Shown: positions 61,594 to 64,000 of the stretch, one piece after another
Numbering within the stretch: position 1 is the first letter of the stretch
How the letters are laid out: each line of letters begins with the position of its first letter
NCBI RefSeq assembly: GCF_004103735.1
Contig: NZ_CP035281.1
Location: 992,001-1,056,000 of the forward strand
Reading direction: 5' to 3'
DNA length: 64,000 nt
Origin: Aminipila luticellarii
GTDB lineage: Bacteria > Bacillota > Clostridia > Peptostreptococcales > Anaerovoracaceae
Position numbers and translations under genes: made by a program
Notes under the pieces: generated by a model
Seen by the model: the letters and a program-made list of their open reading frames with translations, nothing else
The model's database searches: none
What the model was told of the DNA's origin: nothing

Positions 61594-62771
61594 TGTACAA
61601 TATGAAAGAATTGAGCAACAGAACAGCAGAATTTACAGATTCGGTCATTAGGAGAATGACAAGGATTTCAGATCAGTATGGTGCCGTAAATCTTTCCCAA
61701 GGAATGCCGGATTTTGAACCGCCCAAGGAAATATTGTCAAGATTAGTCGAAGCGGCCATGGAAGGCCCCCATCAGTATGCGACCACATGGGGGGCAAAAA
61801 ATTTTAGGGAAGCATTAGCTTTCAAGCAGAATCATTTTTCCGGAATGAAAATAGATCCAAACACAGAGATCGTAGTTACCTGCGGGAGCACAGAAGCCAT
61901 GATGGCTGCTATGTTGTCCGTTACAAACCCCGGAGATAAGGTGATTATTTTTTCACCATTTTATGAGAATTATGGAGCAGATACCATTTTAAGCGGAGCA
62001 GAGCCCATTTATGTACCCTTGATACCACCTGAATTTAAGTTCGATGCCAATGTACTAGAGGAGGCTTTCAAGCAGAATCCCAAAGCGTTGATCTTATGCA
62101 ATCCGTCCAATCCTACCGGAAAAGTATTTACGCGGGAAGAATTGCAGCTGATTGCAGACATGGCAATCAAGTATGATGCTTATATTATTACAGATGAGGT
62201 GTATGAACACATTATATATGCTCCTTATGAACACGTTTATATGGCCGCACTGCCCGGTATGAAGGAACGCACCATAACGTGCAGTTCCTTGTCCAAAACT
62301 TATGCCATTACAGGATGGCGGCTGGGCTATGTGATCGCGCCGGAAAGAATCATAGACCGTATTAAAAAGGTACATGATTTCCTCACGGTAGGAGCGGCAG
62401 CCCCCTTGATGGAAGCCGCTGTTGTAGGGCTTCGCTTTGGGGAGGAATATTACAAGGAGGTGCAGAAGCACTATGCACATATGAAAAACCTGTTTTTAAA
62501 GGGCCTGGATGATATTGGGCTGAAATATATCGAACCCCAAGGGGCGTATTATGTCCTGGTGGATATCCGGGAATTTGGATACCAAAATGATCTGGAATTC
62601 TGTGAATGGCTTGCTAAGGAAGTAAAAGTCGGTGCCGTACCCGGCTCTGCCTTTTTCAAGGAAGAGGTGAATCATTTGATTCGATTGCATTTTGCCAAAA
62701 AAGACGAAACCTTGCAGCTTGCTCTTCAAAATCTATCCTCCATATATGTAAAGGCGGCTAAAGGGAATTAA
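61593..62771 (+). CDS. Class I/II pyridoxal-phosphate aminotransferase
   Basis: The 392-residue enzyme carries the fold type I motifs CNPSNPTGKVFTREEL, YIITDEVYEHIIY and the PLP-lysine SSLSKTYAITGWRLGY. The start ATG 61593 overlaps the metQ stop, and GTG 61581 is a less likely alternative. It is similar to aspartate/aromatic or methionine aminotransferases (MTNA/YkrV-like). Coexpression with the LDH-family gene suggests amino acid to 2-oxo acid to 2-hydroxy acid conversion. Confidence 0.9.
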   Translation: MYNMKELSNRTAEFTDSVIRRMTRISDQYGAVNLSQGMPDFEPPKEILSRLVEAAMEGPHQYATTWGAKNFREALAFKQNHFSGMKIDPNTEIVVTCGSTEAMMAAMLSVTNPGDKVIIFSPFYENYGADTILSGAEPIYVPLIPPEFKFDANVLEEAFKQNPKALILCNPSNPTGKVFTREELQLIADMAIKYDAYIITDEVYEHIIYAPYEHVYMAALPGMKERTITCSSLSKTYAITGWRLGYVIAPERIIDRIKKVHDFLTVGAAAPLMEAAVVGLRFGEEYYKEVQKHYAHMKNLFLKGLDDIGLKYIEPQGAYYVLVDIREFGYQNDLEFCEWLAKEVKVGAVPGSAFFKEEVNHLIRLHFAKKDETLQLALQNLSSIYVKAAKGN

Positions 62772-63658
62772 TCGGAAGCAGCAGCTTTGCTGCTGAGGAT
62801 TTCCTGATACAGTAAGCTACAAATAACGAGTATTCCGCCGAGTATGGCGACGAGCCCCATTCTCTCGTGGAGAAGGAGCACCGATAAAAAGGCACCCGAA
62901 GTCGGTTCTATGGCAAATATAACACCGACCCGGTTAGAAGGCACATATTTCTGACAGACAGTTTGCAGAAGAAATGCGGCGCAGGTGCAAAATAAGCCGA
63001 TGAACAACAGAATACCCCAATCCATTTTAGTAGGAGACGCCGTAAAATCACCAAGTACCAATGCCGTACAGAAGCCCCATACAGCGGTAAAGCACATCAT
63101 CAGTATGGAAAGGAGTACGGGATTGGTATTTTCTCCTTTTTGGCTGATTCGGTCAAGGTAAATGATAGAAAAAGAACCTGTTAAGGAACTGCCCATGCAA
63201 ATGATATCGCCCAGTGCCAGACCAAAGCCCATGCCGGGAGAATAGGATAGCAGAACGATGCCAGCAAGGCAGATAAAAACACTGATTGCGGTAGTCCTGG
63301 TGAATTTTTGCTTATATAGGATTAAATTGAGAATCGGAATGATAAGAAAACCTAAGCAGCTGAAAAAGGAGGCCTTGGCAGAGGTGGTATATTTTATGCC
63401 CACTGTGGTAAAGATGTATAGGGAAAAATTTAGCAGAGAGAGGATGAAAGCATTTTTTATCAGTTCTCTGCTAATAAATTTCAGCTGTTTATAGAACAGA
63501 ATGCCTAATACTACTGCTGCTACGGCAAACCGTATGGATATGATGTAGAAGGTCGGTAAGGTTTCTACCGCTTTCAAGGCAGGGAAACCAAAACCCCACA
63601 GTAAAGCGCAAACCACAAGACCGGATACGGAAAGTATTTCTTTGTTATTTTCTTTCAT
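62768..63658 (-). CDS. EamA family transporter
   Basis: The 296-residue protein has ten membrane helices in two EamA repeats, as in RhaT/YdcZ-like drug/metabolite transporters. AGAGGAG precedes the ATG. Its stop overlaps the aminotransferase stop by three bases in convergent orientation. Its 5' end faces metY, with the putative LysR operator between, so it could be the amino acid or sulfur-metabolite exporter of this regulon. That is inference. Confidence 0.9.
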   Translation of the reverse strand: MKENNKEILSVSGLVVCALLWGFGFPALKAVETLPTFYIISIRFAVAAVVLGILFYKQLKFISRELIKNAFILSLLNFSLYIFTTVGIKYTTSAKASFFSCLGFLIIPILNLILYKQKFTRTTAISVFICLAGIVLLSYSPGMGFGLALGDIICMGSSLTGSFSIIYLDRISQKGENTNPVLLSILMMCFTAVWGFCTALVLGDFTASPTKMDWGILLFIGLFCTCAAFLLQTVCQKYVPSNRVGVIFAIEPTSGAFLSVLLLHERMGLVAILGGILVICSLLYQEILSSKAAASD

Positions 63659-63747
63659 GGATGCTGTTCTCCTCTTCTTTTATGTTGAAATAAAAGGTGT
63701 GAATGAACATAGTTTATCACAGGTCAGAAGCATGTGCAAATTCCATT

Positions 63748-63819
63748 TTGTTATAACCTCAGCTTATAACAGGCTGTATGTTATAAGTATTAACACCCCG
63801 GAATTCTCCGGGGTATAAT
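63748..63819 (+). promoter_or_regulatory. metY promoter with putative LysR operator
   Basis: CTTATAACAGG (63763-63773) and AAGTATTAACACC (63785-63797) are in the same spacing as upstream of metN. TTGTTATAA (63748-63757) adds a third half-site, and CTTATAACA with TGTTATAAG forms a perfect dyad. TTAACA (63790-63795), an 18-base spacer and TATAAT (63814-63819) give the promoter. The spacer CCCCGGA-ATTC-TCCGGGG is itself a palindrome. Confidence 0.7.
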
Positions 63820-63891
63820 GATAACTATACAAAAGGACAGTAAATCGTAATCCATATTTTATATAAAGAGTAAAAAAGAGAGGTAATCATT

Positions 63892-64000
63892 ATGAGCAAG
63901 AAAACAAGAGAAAATAGAAATTTTAAATTTGAAACATTACAGCTGCATGTCGGACAGGAAAATGCAGATCCGGTAACAGACGCAAGAGCCGTTCCGATCT
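63892..64000 (+). CDS. metY: O-acetylhomoserine sulfhydrylase, 5' end
   Basis: The 36 codons before the window end read MSKKTRENRNFKFETLQLH, then VGQENADPVTDARAVPI, which is the N-terminus of O-acetylhomoserine aminocarboxypropyltransferase (PLP, Cys/Met metabolism family). The enzyme makes homocysteine from O-acetylhomoserine and sulfide. AGAGAGG precedes the ATG. The 3' part lies outside the window. Confidence 0.9.
   Translation, partial: MSKKTRENRNFKFETLQLHVGQENADPVTDARAVPI

Noticed and set aside
1-64000. tRNA, rRNA, CRISPR, insertion sequence or prophage
   Set aside because: None seen by eye: no repeated spacer pattern, no transposase or integrase, no clover-leaf or rRNA sequence.

Overview
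The window looks like chromosomal DNA of a low-to-mid G+C anaerobic member of the Clostridia. The Firmicutes signs are strong AGGAGG ribosome-binding sites, frequent GTG and TTG starts, WhiA, RapZ, FtsEX with an EnvC-type hydrolase, a split transketolase, CsaB, MazF of the EndoA type and MgtE. A BKACE/Kce enzyme, NADP-type glutamate dehydrogenase, pyruvate carboxylase, a methionine-type transporter with an aminotransferase and a 2-hydroxyacid dehydrogenase fit an amino-acid-fermenting organism. I would guess the Anaerovoracaceae / Family XIII neighbourhood, but that is inference from gene content. Most genes lie on the + strand. I see no tRNA, rRNA, CRISPR array, insertion sequence or prophage.

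Layout. 1-2.5 kb: the end of a MgtC-like gene, a Fic-fold protein whose active site has decayed, and argG. 2.9-7.5 kb: murB, a PHP hydrolase, rapZ, kce and whiA; kce sits where glmR/yvcK is usually found, and whiA is preceded by overlapping alternative hairpins. 7.5-7.8 kb: a gene-free stretch with six DnaA-box-like sequences. 7.8-17.3 kb: mostly housekeeping genes (DUF554, Zn ribbon, PFL/ACT pair, radical SAM with a GME-fold protein, ung, an amidase, a methyltransferase, typA). 17.4-20.1 kb: an AAA/DUF4143 ATPase gene abutting a decayed galE 3' end, then an intact galE. 20.1-28.3 kb: DUF368, a divergent cis-prenyltransferase, then a polyamine-type ABC transporter joined to a PfkB kinase and an ADP-ribosylglycohydrolase, then MscS. 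28.5-33.5 kb: pyc and gdhA, convergent.

33.7-40.8 kb holds the most unusual locus. A 1623-residue protein combines an HD phosphohydrolase domain, a long helical-repeat region, a NadD-like nucleotidyltransferase, an acetyltransferase-like region and a phosphoribosyltransferase-like C-terminus. It is followed by a divergent lactate/malate-dehydrogenase homologue and a flavodoxin-fold reductase. I know of no described pathway for this set, and it is my main candidate for an undescribed system, probably in pyridine-nucleotide or other nucleotide chemistry.

40.8-50.5 kb: mgtE with a structured leader containing a short ORF, nnrD, a solitary mazF, a small secreted protein, a DUF5693-csaB-tagA cell-wall polysaccharide cluster and a two-gene transketolase. 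50.6-56.8 kb: a ferritin-like protein, a MinD-like protein without the P-loop lysine, ftsE-ftsX-envC and recJ. 56.9-64 kb: a LysR regulator, metN-metI, a hydroxyacid dehydrogenase, metQ, an aminotransferase, a convergent EamA exporter and the start of metY. The promoters of metN and metY share a spaced motif that is probably the LysR operator.
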